Origin: Gammaproteobacteria bacterium
Lineage (GTDB): Bacteria > Pseudomonadota > Gammaproteobacteria > Pseudomonadales > Balneatricaceae
Reading direction: 5' to 3'
Assembly (NCBI GenBank): GCA_030748435.1
Contig: JASMLZ010000015.1
Coordinates: forward strand, 1 to 64,000
DNA length: 64,000 bases
Part shown: piece after piece, positions 10,774 to 23,032 of the stretch
Numbering within the stretch: position 1 is the first letter of the stretch
How the letters are laid out: every line of letters begins with the position of its first letter
Position numbers and translations under genes: made by a program
The notes under the pieces: model-generated
Told to the model about the DNA's origin: nothing
Database searches by the model: none
What the model saw: only the letters and a program-made list of their open reading frames with translations

Positions 10774-11988
10774 TTAGCTCACCACCTTGGCTACTGCTTG
10801 CTCGAATAGTTCCAGACCAGCATCGATGTCAGTGTCTGGGATCAACAAAGATGGGGCCATACGCACTACATTTGGCCCTGCTACCAGCACCATTAGGCCG
10901 GCATCAGCTGCCGCCTGTTGGAAGACACCAGCCTGTCCTTGATATTGTTCCGTCAGGGCACAGCCCAGTAGGAGCCCACGACCACGTATTTCAGAACAAA
11001 AATCATAGCGGCTATTGATGGCAGCCAAGCCGGCTTTAAAACGTGCAGATTTGGTGTTTACTGCGCTTAACACCTGTGGCTGGTTGATTAGGTCCAGTAC
11101 CTTGCCAGCAATGGCGCAAGCCAAGGGGTTGCCCCCATAAGTACTACCATGGGTGCCGATACCAAGGTGCTTGGCAATAGCTTGTGTGGTTAGCATGGCG
11201 GCTACCGGGAAGCCGTTACCCAGGCCTTTGGCGCTGGTCATAATGTCTGGAGTGATGCCCAGTTGTTCATAGGCATACAGGGTACCCAAGCGACCGACGC
11301 CCGTTTGTACTTCGTCCATTACTAGCAAGGCTTGATGCTGGTCACAGAGTTCCCGCACGCGTGTGGCAAAAGCTGGATCAGCAGCTATGATACCGCCTTC
11401 TCCTTGCAAGGGCTCCATAACGATGGCACAGGTTTTATCGGATACGGCGGCTTCCAGTGCCATGATATCGTTGTAAGGCAGGTGGGTAATGCCTTTAATG
11501 GCAGGGCCAAAGCCCTCCCGGTATTTGGCTTGGCCACCAACGCTGACAGTAAATAATGTGCGGCCGTGGAAGCCTTGCTCAAAGGCAATAATTTCATGTT
11601 TTTCTGGGCCAAACTCATTCTGGGCATAACGACGTGCCAGTTTAAAGGCCGCTTCGTTAGCCTCAGCGCCAGAGTTGGCAAAGAATACCCGCTCGGCAAA
11701 GGTGGCAGAGGTTAGTTGCTGGGCTAGTTTTAAGGCGGGTTCATTCGTCATGACATTGGACAGATGCCAGATTTTCTCACCTTGCTGCTGCAGGATGGCC
11801 AGCATTTCAGGATGAGCATGCCCTACGCTGGTTACCGCAATACCGCCGGCGAAATCAATAAATTCGCGACCTTCCTGATCCCATATGCGAGATCCTTCGC
11901 CGCGCACTGGGATCATGGTTGCAGGTGCATAGTTGGGCACCATAACTTGCTCAAAGAGTTCGCGTTTAAGTGATTTTTTGGCCATCAT
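10774..11988 (-). CDS. argD: Acetylornithine/succinylornithine-type aminotransferase
   Basis: [45 protein letters not shown]; start set at [14 protein letters not shown]. Confidence 0.85.
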   Translation of the reverse strand: MMAKKSLKRELFEQVMVPNYAPATMIPVRGEGSRIWDQEGREFIDFAGGIAVTSVGHAHPEMLAILQQQGEKIWHLSNVMTNEPALKLAQQLTSATFAERVFFANSGAEANEAAFKLARRYAQNEFGPEKHEIIAFEQGFHGRTLFTVSVGGQAKYREGFGPAIKGITHLPYNDIMALEAAVSDKTCAIVMEPLQGEGGIIAADPAFATRVRELCDQHQALLVMDEVQTGVGRLGTLYAYEQLGITPDIMTSAKGLGNGFPVAAMLTTQAIAKHLGIGTHGSTYGGNPLACAIAGKVLDLINQPQVLSAVNTKSARFKAGLAAINSRYDFCSEIRGRGLLLGCALTEQYQGQAGVFQQAAADAGLMVLVAGPNVVRMAPSLLIPDTDIDAGLELFEQAVAKVVS

Positions 11989-11995
11989 ATATTCT

Positions 11996-14900
11996 CTATC
12001 CCGGGTTAACTGTATAGCTCTCATGTTGCAGATTGGTGATCGCCCCCACTGCCACGGACAATTTCGCCAGATCCAAATCCTGGCTATTGTGCAATTCATC
12101 AAATAGCCCACCTAAGCGGGTCAGGGCTATATGTTGTTGCTCTTGCCAGTCGGCTAGGCTGGCACACTGTAAAACTTTAGCTGTGAGACTGGTTAGCGTA
12201 GTCTCCAGTTCCTTTTTCAGGCTATTGCGAGCCTTACGTTGCCAAGCATCGGCGCTGGGCAGTGCGTTGATGGCTTGGCACAACCAATCAGCCTGAAAAT
12301 GCTCATACAGAGCAAACCAAAGCTTACCAGCCTCAGCCACTGAATGCTGATGACGTTTGGCCGCACTGGCAATATCAAGGCCATAGTGGATAAATTCCAG
12401 TTGGCTTAATTGTAAGCTGGCGTCTTTGTTGAGGCCACTTGCCGTGTAAGTTTTTTGGTGTTTGCGTAGCCGCGCCTGAGCTGGTTTGGGCAACCATTTC
12501 ATCAGGTTGATAGCATAGCTTTGCAAGGCCTCGCTGTATAGATCAATCATACTATTTATGCTGTTGCCAGCGTGCTGTTGTAGTAGCCATTGCACCATGC
12601 CTTCGAGCAGCGATTGAATCTGCCCGTGCAGAGCCATAGCTTGGCTGTAATTTAGCTGCAAAGTGACCTGATCCAGTTGTTGCCACATGTTGGGTGCCTG
12701 CAGAATATGACTGGCTGCCATAAAGGCACGGGCTATATCACCGGCCCCAGCACTGGTTTCCTCTTGTAGCAAGTGGAAAAAGCTTGCGCCCATGCGGTTG
12801 CCAATCTGGTTGGTGACATGGGTGGCTATGATTTCCGAACGCAGTGGGTGGTTGCCCATAGGTGCAGCGAATTGCTTTTGCAGCGGTTGCGGGAAGTAAT
12901 CACTCAGGGCCTGACTTAGATAGGGGTCATCGGCAATACCGGCTAACATTAGCTCATCAAACAAATGCATCTTGCTATAAGCTAACAAGACCGCAATTTC
13001 AGGCCGGGTCAGGCCTTCCTGCTGCCGCATACGTTCGTCTATTTGAGCATCGCTTGGCAAGCCCTCCAAAGAGCGATTAAGACGCCCCAGACTTTCCAGA
13101 TGGTGTATCAGGCGCTTATGATTGTGCAGGTTGGCAGGTGCAGTGTGATGAGCAATACTTAATACCAGACTTTGATGATAATTGTGGTTTAGCACCAGAT
13201 CAGCTACTTCATCGGTCATGCTGGCCAGCAATTTATTACGCTGCTTTAGGGTCATGTCGCCGTCTTCGACTACCTGACTAAGCAGAATCTTGATATTTAC
13301 CTCATGATCAGAGCTGTCGACACCGCCAGAATTGTCGATGGCATCGGTATTTATCAGACCGCCATGTTGGGCAAATTCAATGCGGCCAGCCTGAGAGCAA
13401 CCCAGATTGCCGCCTTCACCAACAATACGGGCGCCAAGTTCGCAACCATTGACCCGCAGGGCATCATTGGCAGGGTCGCCAATGTCGTTGTGGGTTTCAC
13501 TGCTAGCCTTAACGTAGGTACCAATACCGCCGTTCCAGAACAGGTCGACTGGCATTTTCAGCAAGGCTTGGATGAGCTCGTTGGGTGTGAGTTGAGTTGC
13601 TTGCGTAGCTAACATAGCCTGCATTTGTGGACTGAGATCAATATGCTTGGCGCTGCGCTCAAAAATACCACCACCTGCGGAAATAAGTTGGCTATCATAG
13701 TCCGCCCAACTGGAACGGGGCAACTTGAATAAACGTTCGCGTTCAGCATAGGATTGGCTCGCCTGTGGGCTGGGATCAACAAATATATGTAGATGGTTAA
13801 AGGCGGCTTGCAAGCGGATATGTTTGGATAGCAACATGCCATTGCCGAATACGTCGCCAGCCATATCACCTACCCCAATGGCGGTGAAATCCTGATGCTG
13901 GCAGTCGTGGCCGGTTTCGGCAAACAAGCGCTTTACCGACTCCCACGCACCACGCGCGGTAATGCCCATCTTTTTGTGATCGTAGCCATTGGCACCACCA
14001 GAGGCAAAGGCATCGCCCAGCCAGAATTGATTATTGGCGGAGATATCGTTAGCGATATCGGAGAAGGTGGCCGTACCCTTATCAGCTGCAACCACCAGAT
14101 AGGGGTCGTCATCGTCGTAACGTACCAGTTGTGCTGGGGGTGTGACCTGTTGATCAATAATATTGTCAGTTAAGTCTATTAGGGCCTGAATAAAGGTAGA
14201 ATAGCTGCGCATCACTTCTGCCATCAGTTCCTCACGACTGGCATGCTCTGGCAATTGCTTACATACAAAGCCACCTTTGGCCCCCAATGGCACTATGACG
14301 GCGTTCTTTACCATCTGGGCTTTTACCAGCCCCAGTACCTCTGTGCGATAGTCCTCATGGCGATCAGACCAGCGCAAGCCGCCTCGGGCCACCTTGCCAC
14401 CGCGCAGATGGACACCTTCTACCCAGGCCGAAAACACAAAGATTTCGAACTTGGGTAAAGGTAAAGGCATACCTGGAATATGCTTTGGGTCTATCTTCAT
14501 GGCCAGATAAGCTTGGGCCTGACCCTGTGTGTCAGTCTGGTAGTAATTACATCGCAAGGTGGCTGTAATCGTTGCTAAAAAGTATTTAACGATGCGGTCT
14601 TCGTTGAGATTGCTGACCTGATCCAGGGCCTGATTGATCTCCTCAGTAATCTGGTTCTGACTTTGCTGAGTGTGTGACTGTGGGTCAAAGCGGGCGGCAA
14701 ATAGAGCCACCAGCAAACGCGCAATATGGGCATTTTTATTGAGTGTAGTTTGTATATAGCTTTTACTAAATGGCACTTGAATTTGATGCAAATAGGCGCT
14801 GATGGCGCGCATTAGTTCAGCCTCGCGCCAGCTTAAGCCTGCGGTAAGTACCAGGCTGTTAAAGCGGTCGCTGGCAATGCGGCCAGTGTAGGCCTGAGCA

Positions 14901-16813
14901 AAGGTTTCCTGAAATAGCTCTTTAATAGCATCTACGTCAAGCTCACTGTTGGCGGTAAATTGAATGGCGAAATCAATAATCCATAAAGCCTTCCCCAAGG
15001 CTGGTTTGACCGTATAGGGATGAGCACTGATTACCTTTACGCCCATATGCTCTAATATTGGTAAAACATCTGACAGGGTCTTGGCATGGCCTAGTCCAAA
15101 GACTTTAAAGTTCAGGCAATCCGGTGCTTCTTGCAAGTTCTGGTACAGATGCGTCGCTAAGGGTGCTGCTGCTGTCAGTTGTTGCAGACGTAAAAGATCC
15201 TTAAGGGCAACGTTGGCACTATGATTTTCCTGATAAGCCAGAGGGAAAGCATGCTCATACTGACGCCACAACTGGCGGCCTTGTGCGTCACCCAGTTTGC
15301 TTTGTAAAACGTTGAGTAGGTGGTCTTGCCAGGACAGCATAGCACGCCGCATTTTTTGTTCGAGCTGGTCACTGTCATAGGTCACAGCATGCATATTGTG
15401 ACCATGTATGGTGATATGTACTCTGGCCATGGTCTGTTCAGCGAAGGAAACACTGAATTCAGAGCTGCTGCCATTAAATTCCTGCATAAGGATATTTTGC
15501 AGTTGCAGGCGCAGTTCTGTATGGAAGCGCTCACGTGGTACATATACCAAGGCTGTAAGAAAGCGGTCATACGTATCAAAGCGCATAAACAGCCGCAGGC
15601 TGTTGCGTTCTTGCGTTTCCAAGATGCCTTTGACAATGGGGAGTAACTCCTCCACTGGTGTTTGTAACATTTCATCCCGTGGATAGCTGTTCAGAATATG
15701 TAATAAAGCTTTACCTTTGTGGCTGGCGGGCAATACCTGTATGCCTTCTTGAATGTGCTTGGCTTTGTGGCGTAAGACGGGGATTTCATGTACCCGCGCC
15801 ACATAAGCAGCCGAAGCGTAGAGACCAAAGAATCGATGCTCACCTGTCACCTCACCATGCTGGTTAAACTGTTTAACTCCCAAATAGTCAAACTTGACTG
15901 GGCGGTGGACAGTGGAACGACTGGTAGACTTGGTAATAACCAGCATCTGTTGCTGTTTTGCCAACTCGGCTTGATAGGGACTTAATACCGAGGGCTGTAG
16001 TTGCTGCTTACTGCTGTTGTCAGCACGGAAGGTGCCCAAGCCACTGTTAGCATTGGGTACCATTGAACATTGTTGCTGGTTTTGTTGCAGGTCGTAATAG
16101 CGGTAGCCCATAAAGGTAAAGTGGTTGGCTTCAGCCCAGCGCAAAAAGGCCAGATTTTCTGCTTTAATATCGTCCTGGACAGGTAGTTGCTGGGCTTCCA
16201 GTTGTACAATCAAATCTGCCATCGTCTTACGCATGGCCTGCCAGTCATCAACGACCAGACGCACATCATGCAGCACCGCTAGCAAATTGTTCTGCACAGT
16301 ATCAATATCTTCACGCTCGGTGAGGTGGTCAATTTCAAACCGCATAACAGCTTCCAGATGGGGCTCATCCGGGTCGCCAGAAAATGGCATGATGCTTTCA
16401 ATCAGGCCTTGCTGGTCACGTTGTATGGCCAGCACTGGATGTGTGGTCATATGGATGGTATGGCCCAACAGTGCCAGCGCGCTGGTGATTGAAGACACCA
16501 GAAATGGCCGATCCTTGCAGACGATATCGATAATGGTATGACGGCTTTCCCACTCATGCTCTTCATGGTTGGGGTGGTAGATGATCACCTTGTCTTCATC
16601 GGCCTGGCGCTGATAAATGTGTTGCCATAGACAGTTGATGGCGCCCAGCATATCGTCTGGCTTACACTGCAGCAGTTCTTTGGGGATGCTTTCGGCAAAA
16701 TAGAGGTGGGCCAGATTCTGTCGCTGCTGACTTGGCTGTTGGCCAAATTGCGTGACAATTTGCTCGCAAATCTGGGCAATGGCGTCTTGCTTTTTTTGTT
16801 CATGGCTGCGCAT
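11996..16813 (-). CDS. gdhB: Large NAD-specific glutamate dehydrogenase (~1600 aa)
   Basis: [39 protein letters not shown] and [18 protein letters not shown] typical of the NAD-GDH family. Confidence 0.95.
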   Translation of the reverse strand: MRSHEQKKQDAIAQICEQIVTQFGQQPSQQRQNLAHLYFAESIPKELLQCKPDDMLGAINCLWQHIYQRQADEDKVIIYHPNHEEHEWESRHTIIDIVCKDRPFLVSSITSALALLGHTIHMTTHPVLAIQRDQQGLIESIMPFSGDPDEPHLEAVMRFEIDHLTEREDIDTVQNNLLAVLHDVRLVVDDWQAMRKTMADLIVQLEAQQLPVQDDIKAENLAFLRWAEANHFTFMGYRYYDLQQNQQQCSMVPNANSGLGTFRADNSSKQQLQPSVLSPYQAELAKQQQMLVITKSTSRSTVHRPVKFDYLGVKQFNQHGEVTGEHRFFGLYASAAYVARVHEIPVLRHKAKHIQEGIQVLPASHKGKALLHILNSYPRDEMLQTPVEELLPIVKGILETQERNSLRLFMRFDTYDRFLTALVYVPRERFHTELRLQLQNILMQEFNGSSSEFSVSFAEQTMARVHITIHGHNMHAVTYDSDQLEQKMRRAMLSWQDHLLNVLQSKLGDAQGRQLWRQYEHAFPLAYQENHSANVALKDLLRLQQLTAAAPLATHLYQNLQEAPDCLNFKVFGLGHAKTLSDVLPILEHMGVKVISAHPYTVKPALGKALWIIDFAIQFTANSELDVDAIKELFQETFAQAYTGRIASDRFNSLVLTAGLSWREAELMRAISAYLHQIQVPFSKSYIQTTLNKNAHIARLLVALFAARFDPQSHTQQSQNQITEEINQALDQVSNLNEDRIVKYFLATITATLRCNYYQTDTQGQAQAYLAMKIDPKHIPGMPLPLPKFEIFVFSAWVEGVHLRGGKVARGGLRWSDRHEDYRTEVLGLVKAQMVKNAVIVPLGAKGGFVCKQLPEHASREELMAEVMRSYSTFIQALIDLTDNIIDQQVTPPAQLVRYDDDDPYLVVAADKGTATFSDIANDISANNQFWLGDAFASGGANGYDHKKMGITARGAWESVKRLFAETGHDCQHQDFTAIGVGDMAGDVFGNGMLLSKHIRLQAAFNHLHIFVDPSPQASQSYAERERLFKLPRSSWADYDSQLISAGGGIFERSAKHIDLSPQMQAMLATQATQLTPNELIQALLKMPVDLFWNGGIGTYVKASSETHNDIGDPANDALRVNGCELGARIVGEGGNLGCSQAGRIEFAQHGGLINTDAIDNSGGVDSSDHEVNIKILLSQVVEDGDMTLKQRNKLLASMTDEVADLVLNHNYHQSLVLSIAHHTAPANLHNHKRLIHHLESLGRLNRSLEGLPSDAQIDERMRQQEGLTRPEIAVLLAYSKMHLFDELMLAGIADDPYLSQALSDYFPQPLQKQFAAPMGNHPLRSEIIATHVTNQIGNRMGASFFHLLQEETSAGAGDIARAFMAASHILQAPNMWQQLDQVTLQLNYSQAMALHGQIQSLLEGMVQWLLQQHAGNSINSMIDLYSEALQSYAINLMKWLPKPAQARLRKHQKTYTASGLNKDASLQLSQLEFIHYGLDIASAAKRHQHSVAEAGKLWFALYEHFQADWLCQAINALPSADAWQRKARNSLKKELETTLTSLTAKVLQCASLADWQEQQHIALTRLGGLFDELHNSQDLDLAKLSVAVGAITNLQHESYTVNPG

Positions 16814-17010
16814 GTTCTGCTCCTGCTGTGGTCGTTCCTGAGAGTGGAATCTGCATAAGCTATTATCAAGCAATAAAAACCTTGGGGCTACCCGCTAATT
16901 TCAGCTACAGCGACCTAAATAGCCTTGGTTTGGACATAAGTGATTAATTCAGCTTGAGTATACGCTTGTGGCATGCTTTTATTCAGTGCCTCAATATCAA
17001 TGTGGAATGT

Positions 17011-17611
17011 TATGGATATTTTTGCTTCGGCAACCTTGCTGTTTTTGGTTATGGATCCCTTGGGAAATGTGCCGTTATTTATGTCGGTACTAAAGACGGT
17101 GCCAGATGAACGCCGTAATTGGGTGTTGCGTCGGGAGTTGCTAATTGCTTATGCCGTTCTAATATTGTTTTCACTGATTGGCCCCTATGTGTTGGGCTTT
17201 TTGCAGTTGTCACAGGAAGCCATCAGTATTGGCGGAGGTATCGTACTGTTTTTAATCGCTGTGAAAATGATTTTCCCTACTGAGCAGGGCTTATTGGGAA
17301 CGGTGCATAAAGGTGAGCCCTTGGTTGTGCCCTTGGCTATTCCGTTGGTGGCAGGCCCATCAAGTTTGGCTATGATTATGCTAATGCGTGAGCAGGCAGC
17401 AGGCGACTGGTTCAGTATGTGGCTGGCCGTGACTTTGGCTTGGGCCGCCAGTGCGCCTATTTTGCTGGCCTCCAAACGTTTGTTTAAGTTACTGGGTGAG
17501 CGTGGTTTGACCGCCATAGAACGTTTGATGGGTATGGTGCTTATTATCATGTCCGTGCAAATGTTGTTACAAGGGATTGCTGAGTATCTGCGTCTGGGTG
17601 CTGTCGCCTAA
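17011..17611 (+). CDS. MarC family integral membrane protein
   Basis: LFLVMDPLGNVPLFMSVLK and multiple TM helices. Confidence 0.88.
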
Positions 17612-17743
17612 CTGGGTCACAAGTGGGGTAAATGCGGTACATAGGGTCGTTTCCTGACAGGCTAAAGTGTCGTCAATAGGCGATAGTGTCGCTTATTTGT
17701 GGCGTTGGGGTTGTTGGCCCGAGCAAATGAAGATGGTAGAAGA

Positions 17744-19135
17744 ATGAGCCTAAGTGTATTTGATTTAATGAAGGTGGGTATTGGTCCATCCAGTTCCCAT
17801 ACGGTTGGTCCTATGCGTGCCGCGGTGGCCTTTGTAAAGCAATTGCAAAAGCAGGGTATGTTGACTCAGGTAGCCCGTGTGGAAGGTGAACTATATGGTT
17901 CTCTGGGGGCCACAGGTAAAGGCCATGCCAGTGATATCGCCGTGGTCTTGGGGCTGTTAGGTGAAGCCCCTGAAACCATAGAGCCGCGGATGGTGCAGCC
18001 GGTGTTGGATAAGGTGGCAACTGATGGTCAACTGCCCTTGGGCGGCAGTGATCATCTTATAGACTTTGACCAGCGGCGTGATGTTATCCTCAATTTGCAG
18101 GAATCTTTGCCCTATCATCCTAATGGCATGACCATGCGCGCTTTTGCAGAAAATAATGATTTACTGTGTGCTGTCACTTACTATTCGGTGGGTGGTGGAT
18201 TTGTGGTTGATGAGGCGTCGGCTATGGCTGATGAACTGCATATGGATGATGACTCACCCATTGTGCCCTACCCATTTGCCACGGGAATGGAACTGCTTGC
18301 CCATTGTGATGCCACGGGTATGAGTATCAGTCAAATCATGATGGAAAATGAAAAAACCTGGCGTACGGAAGAGGAAGTGCGGGCTGAATTGCTGCATATG
18401 TGGCGCGTTATGCAAGATTGTGTTACCCATGGTTGTCATACGGAAGGTGTGTTGCCTGGTGGCCTGAATGTGAAACGGCGGGCGGCGAACTTGTATGCCA
18501 AGCTGAATTCTCTGGGTTCGGTCAAGGTTATTACGCCCCAGCTATCAGCTATGGATTGGGTAAATCTGTATGCTATGGCGGTAAATGAAGAAAATGCGGC
18601 TGGTGGTCGTATTGTTACCGCCCCCACTAATGGTGCTGCGGGTGTGATTCCGGCGGTTATGCATTATTATGATAACTTCTACCCCGGTGCCAATGATGAT
18701 GGTATTGTTAAGTTTATGCTGGCCGCTGCCGCGGTGGGTATTCTGTGTAAACTTAATGCCTCCATTTCAGGGGCTGAAGTAGGCTGTCAGGGTGAAGTAG
18801 GCAGTGCCTGCGCTATGGCAGCAGCTGGTTTGGCAGAAGTAATTGGTGGTACTGCCATGCAAGTGGAAAATGCGGCTGAAATTGGTATGGAGCATAATTT
18901 GGGCCTTACTTGTGATCCGATTGCGGGTCTGGTGCAAGTGCCCTGTATCGAGCGTAATGCTATGGCGGCTATCAAGGCAATTAATGCTGCCCATATGGCT
19001 TTGCGTGGTGATGGCGAGCACTTGGTGTCACTTGACGATGTGATCAAGACGATGCGAGATACAGGTGCCGATATGCAGGAAAAATACAAAGAAACCTCCC
19101 GGGGTGGTCTGGCGGTAAACGTGATTAACTGTTAA
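17744..19135 (+). CDS. sdaA: L-serine ammonia-lyase, iron-sulfur type
   Basis: [51 protein letters not shown]. Confidence 0.96.
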   Translation: MSLSVFDLMKVGIGPSSSHTVGPMRAAVAFVKQLQKQGMLTQVARVEGELYGSLGATGKGHASDIAVVLGLLGEAPETIEPRMVQPVLDKVATDGQLPLGGSDHLIDFDQRRDVILNLQESLPYHPNGMTMRAFAENNDLLCAVTYYSVGGGFVVDEASAMADELHMDDDSPIVPYPFATGMELLAHCDATGMSISQIMMENEKTWRTEEEVRAELLHMWRVMQDCVTHGCHTEGVLPGGLNVKRRAANLYAKLNSLGSVKVITPQLSAMDWVNLYAMAVNEENAAGGRIVTAPTNGAAGVIPAVMHYYDNFYPGANDDGIVKFMLAAAAVGILCKLNASISGAEVGCQGEVGSACAMAAAGLAEVIGGTAMQVENAAEIGMEHNLGLTCDPIAGLVQVPCIERNAMAAIKAINAAHMALRGDGEHLVSLDDVIKTMRDTGADMQEKYKETSRGGLAVNVINC

Positions 19136-19150
19136 GCAGGTAACTAAATA

Positions 19151-19762
19151 ATGACTGATCAGCATCCTCAAGCTGGAATTTTGCCACCGGTAGCAAAATC
19201 AGCAAAACAAAATATGGGGTTTGGGGAACGTCTGCGCCATCTGCGTTTACAACGGGGGATGACCTTGCAGCAGGCTAGTAAAACCACGGGGGTTGCTCAA
19301 TCCACCCTCTCCAAAATGGAAAATGAGCAGTTGTCGCCAACCTATAATCTGATGCAAAAGCTGGCGCTTGGGTTGGATGTAGAAATGCCGCAGCTCTTTA
19401 TGCCCATTACTGAGCCACAGATTTCTGGCCGTCGGGTGGTGACTCGTAAAGGCCGTGGCCGAGCCCATGCTACGGCCACCTATAACCATGAATTAATTGC
19501 TATGGACCTGGAATCCAAGCGTATGGTGCCCTTTAAAAGTCGTGTGCGTGCTCGCAGTATGGATGAGTTCAGTGATTGGGTGCGGCATGATGGTGAAGAG
19601 TTGTGTCTGGTGCTGGAAGGTCAAGTAACCGTGTATACTGAGGAATATGAACCTCTGGTGCTAAATGAAGGCGACAGTTCCTACTTTGACAGCACTATGG
19701 GGCACGCCGTGGTATCTTCCAGTGAGGAGGATGCCCTCGTCTTTTGGGTATGTTTACCGTGA
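19151..19762 (+). CDS. XRE HTH plus cupin transcriptional regulator
   Basis: N-terminal HTH (LRLQRGMTLQQASKTTGVAQSTLSKMENEQLSPTYNLMQKLA) and C-terminal cupin. Confidence 0.9.
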   Translation: MTDQHPQAGILPPVAKSAKQNMGFGERLRHLRLQRGMTLQQASKTTGVAQSTLSKMENEQLSPTYNLMQKLALGLDVEMPQLFMPITEPQISGRRVVTRKGRGRAHATATYNHELIAMDLESKRMVPFKSRVRARSMDEFSDWVRHDGEELCLVLEGQVTVYTEEYEPLVLNEGDSSYFDSTMGHAVVSSSEEDALVFWVCLP

Positions 19763-20355
19763 ATAGAAAAGTTGTACTTGCCAGTGGTAATGCTGGCAAA
19801 TTGGCCGAGTTTGGTCAGAGCTTAGCGCCCCTGGGCATTGAACTTATCCCCCAAAGTCAGTTTGTTGTCACAGAAGCTGAAGAAACGGGGTTAAGTTTTG
19901 TGGAGAATGCCATTATTAAAGCCCGCCATGCCTGTGCAGCATCTGGTTTACCAGCTCTGGCGGATGATTCCGGGCTTGAAGTAGATTATTTGAGTGGTCA
20001 GCCAGGCATCTACTCGTCACGTTTTGCCGGGCTGGTCGGCCCGCACAAGGATGCTGCCAATAATGCCAAGTTATTAGCGGAGTTAGCAAGGGTGGCAGAG
20101 CCGCAACGCAGTGCGCGTTTTCAATGTGTACTGGTGTATATGCGCCATGCCAATGATCCAGTACCATTGATTTGTCAGGCCGCATGGGAGGGTAGTATTT
20201 TAAAGCAGGCACAGGGCCTTGACGGCTTTGGTTATGATCCGCTGTTTGCGGTAGCGGGCATGCAGTGCAGTGCCGCTGAACTAAGCAAAACAGAGAAGAT
20301 GGCAGTCAGCCATCGTGGGCAAGCCCTAAAGCAACTTATTGTGGCCCTAAAGTAG
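19744..20355 (+). CDS. rdgB: dITP/XTP pyrophosphatase (Ham1 family)
   Basis: VVLASGNAGKLAEF, LADDSGLEVDYLSGQPGIYSSRFAG, GFGYDPLF. Confidence 0.96.
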   Translation: MGMFTVNRKVVLASGNAGKLAEFGQSLAPLGIELIPQSQFVVTEAEETGLSFVENAIIKARHACAASGLPALADDSGLEVDYLSGQPGIYSSRFAGLVGPHKDAANNAKLLAELARVAEPQRSARFQCVLVYMRHANDPVPLICQAAWEGSILKQAQGLDGFGYDPLFAVAGMQCSAAELSKTEKMAVSHRGQALKQLIVALK

Positions 20356-20362
20356 CATTGTT

Positions 20363-21517
20363 ATGGTTGTTTCGCCGGTACCGCAGTTGCCGCCATTAAG
20401 TCTGTATATCCATGTGCCCTGGTGTCTGCAGAAGTGTCCTTATTGTGATTTTAATTCCCATGCTATGGGGCCGCAGCCTGTGCCCGAGCAAGCCTATGTA
20501 GACAAGCTTTTGGCTGACTTGGAGACTGAGGCAGTGTGGGCACAGGGTCGACCTTTGCAGAGCATTTTTATTGGTGGTGGTACGCCTAGTCTGCTATCAG
20601 CTGAAGCCCTGACGCAGTTGTTGCAGGGCGTGCGTCAGCAACTCGATTGTGAGGCTGCCATGGAGGTTACTCTGGAAGCCAACCCGGGAACTTTTGAGGT
20701 GGCGCGTTTTGCCGGGTTTCGAGCAGCTGGTGTAAACCGACTTTCTATTGGTGTGCAGAGTTTTGATGATGGCTGTTTGCAACGTCTGGGGCGGGTCCAT
20801 AATGCCCAACAAGCACAAACTGCTATTACTGCTGCGCAAACTTTGGGCTTTGAGCATATCAATGTGGACCTTATGCATGGTTTGCCCGGGCAAAGTCTGG
20901 CTATGGCTGAGGCTGATCTGGAGCAGGCCATAGACTGTGCGACGGATCACCTATCCTGGTATCAGCTGACTCTGGAGCCAAATACCTTATTTTATAGCCA
21001 GCCACCGGTATTGCCCGATGAAGATGCGTTGGTGGATATTCAGGATCGCGGTCAAGCACTCTTGCAGTCTGCAGGCTTTGCTCAGTATGAAGTATCTGCT
21101 TGGTGTCAGCCAGGTAATACAGCACGTCATAATCTTAATTATTGGCAGTTTGGAGACTATCTGGGTATTGGCGCTGGTGCCCATGGCAAGGTGTCCAGTA
21201 TTAACGATGGGCACCTTGAAGTACAGCGGCGGGTTAAGCTGCGCCAACCCAAGGCCTATCTGCAAAGTATGCAACCATTGGCCGCAAATGATTATGTAGC
21301 AGTAGCAGATTTGCCTCTGGAGTTTTTTATGAATGTGCTGCGTTTGCGCCAAGGGGTGCCAGAGAACCTGTATGCCCAGCGCACAGGTTTGGCTCTACAC
21401 CATGTAGGTGCTTTAAACAGGCTTAGGCAACGTGGCTTATTGGTTGCCGAACGCCTGCAAACCACCGCTCTGGGCTGGCGTTTTTTAAATGAAGTGTTAG
21501 CCGATTTTGAGAGTTAG
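20363..21517 (+). CDS. hemW: Radical SAM heme chaperone HemW
   Basis: LYIHVPWCLQKCPYCDFNSH, IFIGGGTPSLL, GIGAGAHGK. Confidence 0.95.
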   Translation: MVVSPVPQLPPLSLYIHVPWCLQKCPYCDFNSHAMGPQPVPEQAYVDKLLADLETEAVWAQGRPLQSIFIGGGTPSLLSAEALTQLLQGVRQQLDCEAAMEVTLEANPGTFEVARFAGFRAAGVNRLSIGVQSFDDGCLQRLGRVHNAQQAQTAITAAQTLGFEHINVDLMHGLPGQSLAMAEADLEQAIDCATDHLSWYQLTLEPNTLFYSQPPVLPDEDALVDIQDRGQALLQSAGFAQYEVSAWCQPGNTARHNLNYWQFGDYLGIGAGAHGKVSSINDGHLEVQRRVKLRQPKAYLQSMQPLAANDYVAVADLPLEFFMNVLRLRQGVPENLYAQRTGLALHHVGALNRLRQRGLLVAERLQTTALGWRFLNEVLADFES

Positions 21518-21521
21518 TAGA

Positions 21522-21974
21522 CTATTGTTCAATATAGAAAGTTTGGCTGAATTTTAGCGGTATGGCTGGAGCATGTGGGTCAGGCTGTATACGGATATCA
21601 AATTGCCACATTTCGGCCTCACTAAAGCGCAGTTCTGCAATATAGTAAATAGCCCCTGGTTCGACAATTTGCTGGAACTCCAGAGGGTAAATTTGCCCCA
21701 CCAGATTCTTACGCTGCCCCGCAACCATGGCCATTAAGGGTTTGTTGTCGTTACTATCCAATACCGATATATTTACCAGAGCGCGGTTACGTGCCCGGGT
21801 AAAACCCAGTGCTTGAGCTATTTCTGGTGTCACCAGCATGGTGTTAAAGGCGTTGTAGTGAATCTGGTAGTCCCTTGTTTCCAGTAGCTGTTCGGCATGG
21901 GTGAGGCTACCAGCCAAGCTGCTGACACAGACCATAAGAGTAATAAGCAAGGCACGAAACAAGGACATGGGCAA
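21522..21974 (-). CDS. DUF4426 family exported protein
   Basis: Signal peptide then YQIHYNAFNTMLVTPEIAQALGFTRARNRALVNISVLD, DUF4426-like. Confidence 0.75.
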   Translation of the reverse strand: MPMSLFRALLITLMVCVSSLAGSLTHAEQLLETRDYQIHYNAFNTMLVTPEIAQALGFTRARNRALVNISVLDSNDNKPLMAMVAGQRKNLVGQIYPLEFQQIVEPGAIYYIAELRFSEAEMWQFDIRIQPDPHAPAIPLKFSQTFYIEQ

Positions 21975-22168
21975 CTCTGAAGTGATAAAATGAGGCTTCT
22001 ATTTTCCTAGAAAAGGTGGTCTATTGGCAAGGGCAGTATGTAACTCCAATAATGCTACCAGACCAAGCTATCAGTGCCTAACTGCGGAATTTGGGTTTCA
22101 GGTTTTGTGTGGTTGTGAGAAACTAGGCCTGTGTATTCGAGTTATCAATATAAGTTGAGTTTTAATCC

Positions 22169-22750
22169 ATGCATCAAGCCGCTGTTTTTCTAGTGCAAAC
22201 CCTGCTGGGCTTGTACGTTATGATTTTACTGATCCGTTTTTTATTGCAACTGACACGAGCAGACTTCTATAACCCCATCTCGCAGGCATTGGTAAAGATT
22301 ACCCAGCCAGTGGTGAACCCGTTGCAGAAGCTGTTGCCCCGTGCCGGGCGTATCAGCTTGCCAACCCTGATTATGGCGCTGGTGGCCCAGGCTATTTTGA
22401 TTGCCTTGGTGTTTATGTTATCCGGGTTGGGTTGGCCCGAGCCAATCAGTGTATTGATTTGGAGTCTGATTGGCTTGGCTTCACAGTTGTTGGATATTCT
22501 TTTCTTTGCGGTTTTGGCTGGCATTATATTGAGTTGGGTAGCGCCTCAGAGTTACCATCCAGCCACCCTGCTATTGCACCAGATAACGGCACCAGTAATG
22601 GCGCCGGCACGGCGTCTATTGCCTAATTTAGGCGGCCTGGATTTTTCACCCATTGTGGTGTTTATTGCGATCAATTTAATTGAAATGATGGCCATTTACC
22701 CATTGGCCCGGGCTTTTGGTATGCCGCGTGGGCTGATTGTTGGTCTTTAA
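22169..22750 (+). CDS. yggT: YggT family membrane protein
   Basis: Two YGGT repeats (RFLLQLTRADFYNPISQALVKITQPVVNPLQKLLP). Confidence 0.92.
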   Translation: MHQAAVFLVQTLLGLYVMILLIRFLLQLTRADFYNPISQALVKITQPVVNPLQKLLPRAGRISLPTLIMALVAQAILIALVFMLSGLGWPEPISVLIWSLIGLASQLLDILFFAVLAGIILSWVAPQSYHPATLLLHQITAPVMAPARRLLPNLGGLDFSPIVVFIAINLIEMMAIYPLARAFGMPRGLIVGL

Positions 22751-22768
22751 CTGCTAGGATAGTTAAGT

Positions 22769-23023
22769 ATGAGTGCAGAAGATTTTAATTTTGAAGCCTC
22801 CTTGCAACAACTGCAGCAGTTGGTGCAGCAAATGGAGCAGGGTAAATTGTCGCTGGAAGAATCCATGCAGGCTTTTGAACAGGGTATAGCCCTTACTCGG
22901 CAATGCCAGCAAGCACTGGATAAGGCTGAGCAAAAGGTGCAGACGCTGATGCAGGACGCGACAGGCAAGCTGGTAGAGCAGCCTTTTACTGCTCAGGCAG
23001 ATATTGACAAGGAACAGGGATAA
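22769..23023 (+). CDS. xseB: Exodeoxyribonuclease VII small subunit
   Basis: FEASLQQLQQLVQQMEQGKLSLEESMQAFEQGIALTRQCQQAL; upstream of ispA. Confidence 0.95.
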   Translation: MSAEDFNFEASLQQLQQLVQQMEQGKLSLEESMQAFEQGIALTRQCQQALDKAEQKVQTLMQDATGKLVEQPFTAQADIDKEQG

Positions 23024-23032
23024 GGACGAACC

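Noticed and set aside
11996-16873. 1625-aa ORF considered as a possible fusion or toxin-like giant protein
   Set aside because: Motifs fit the known large NAD-glutamate dehydrogenase family.
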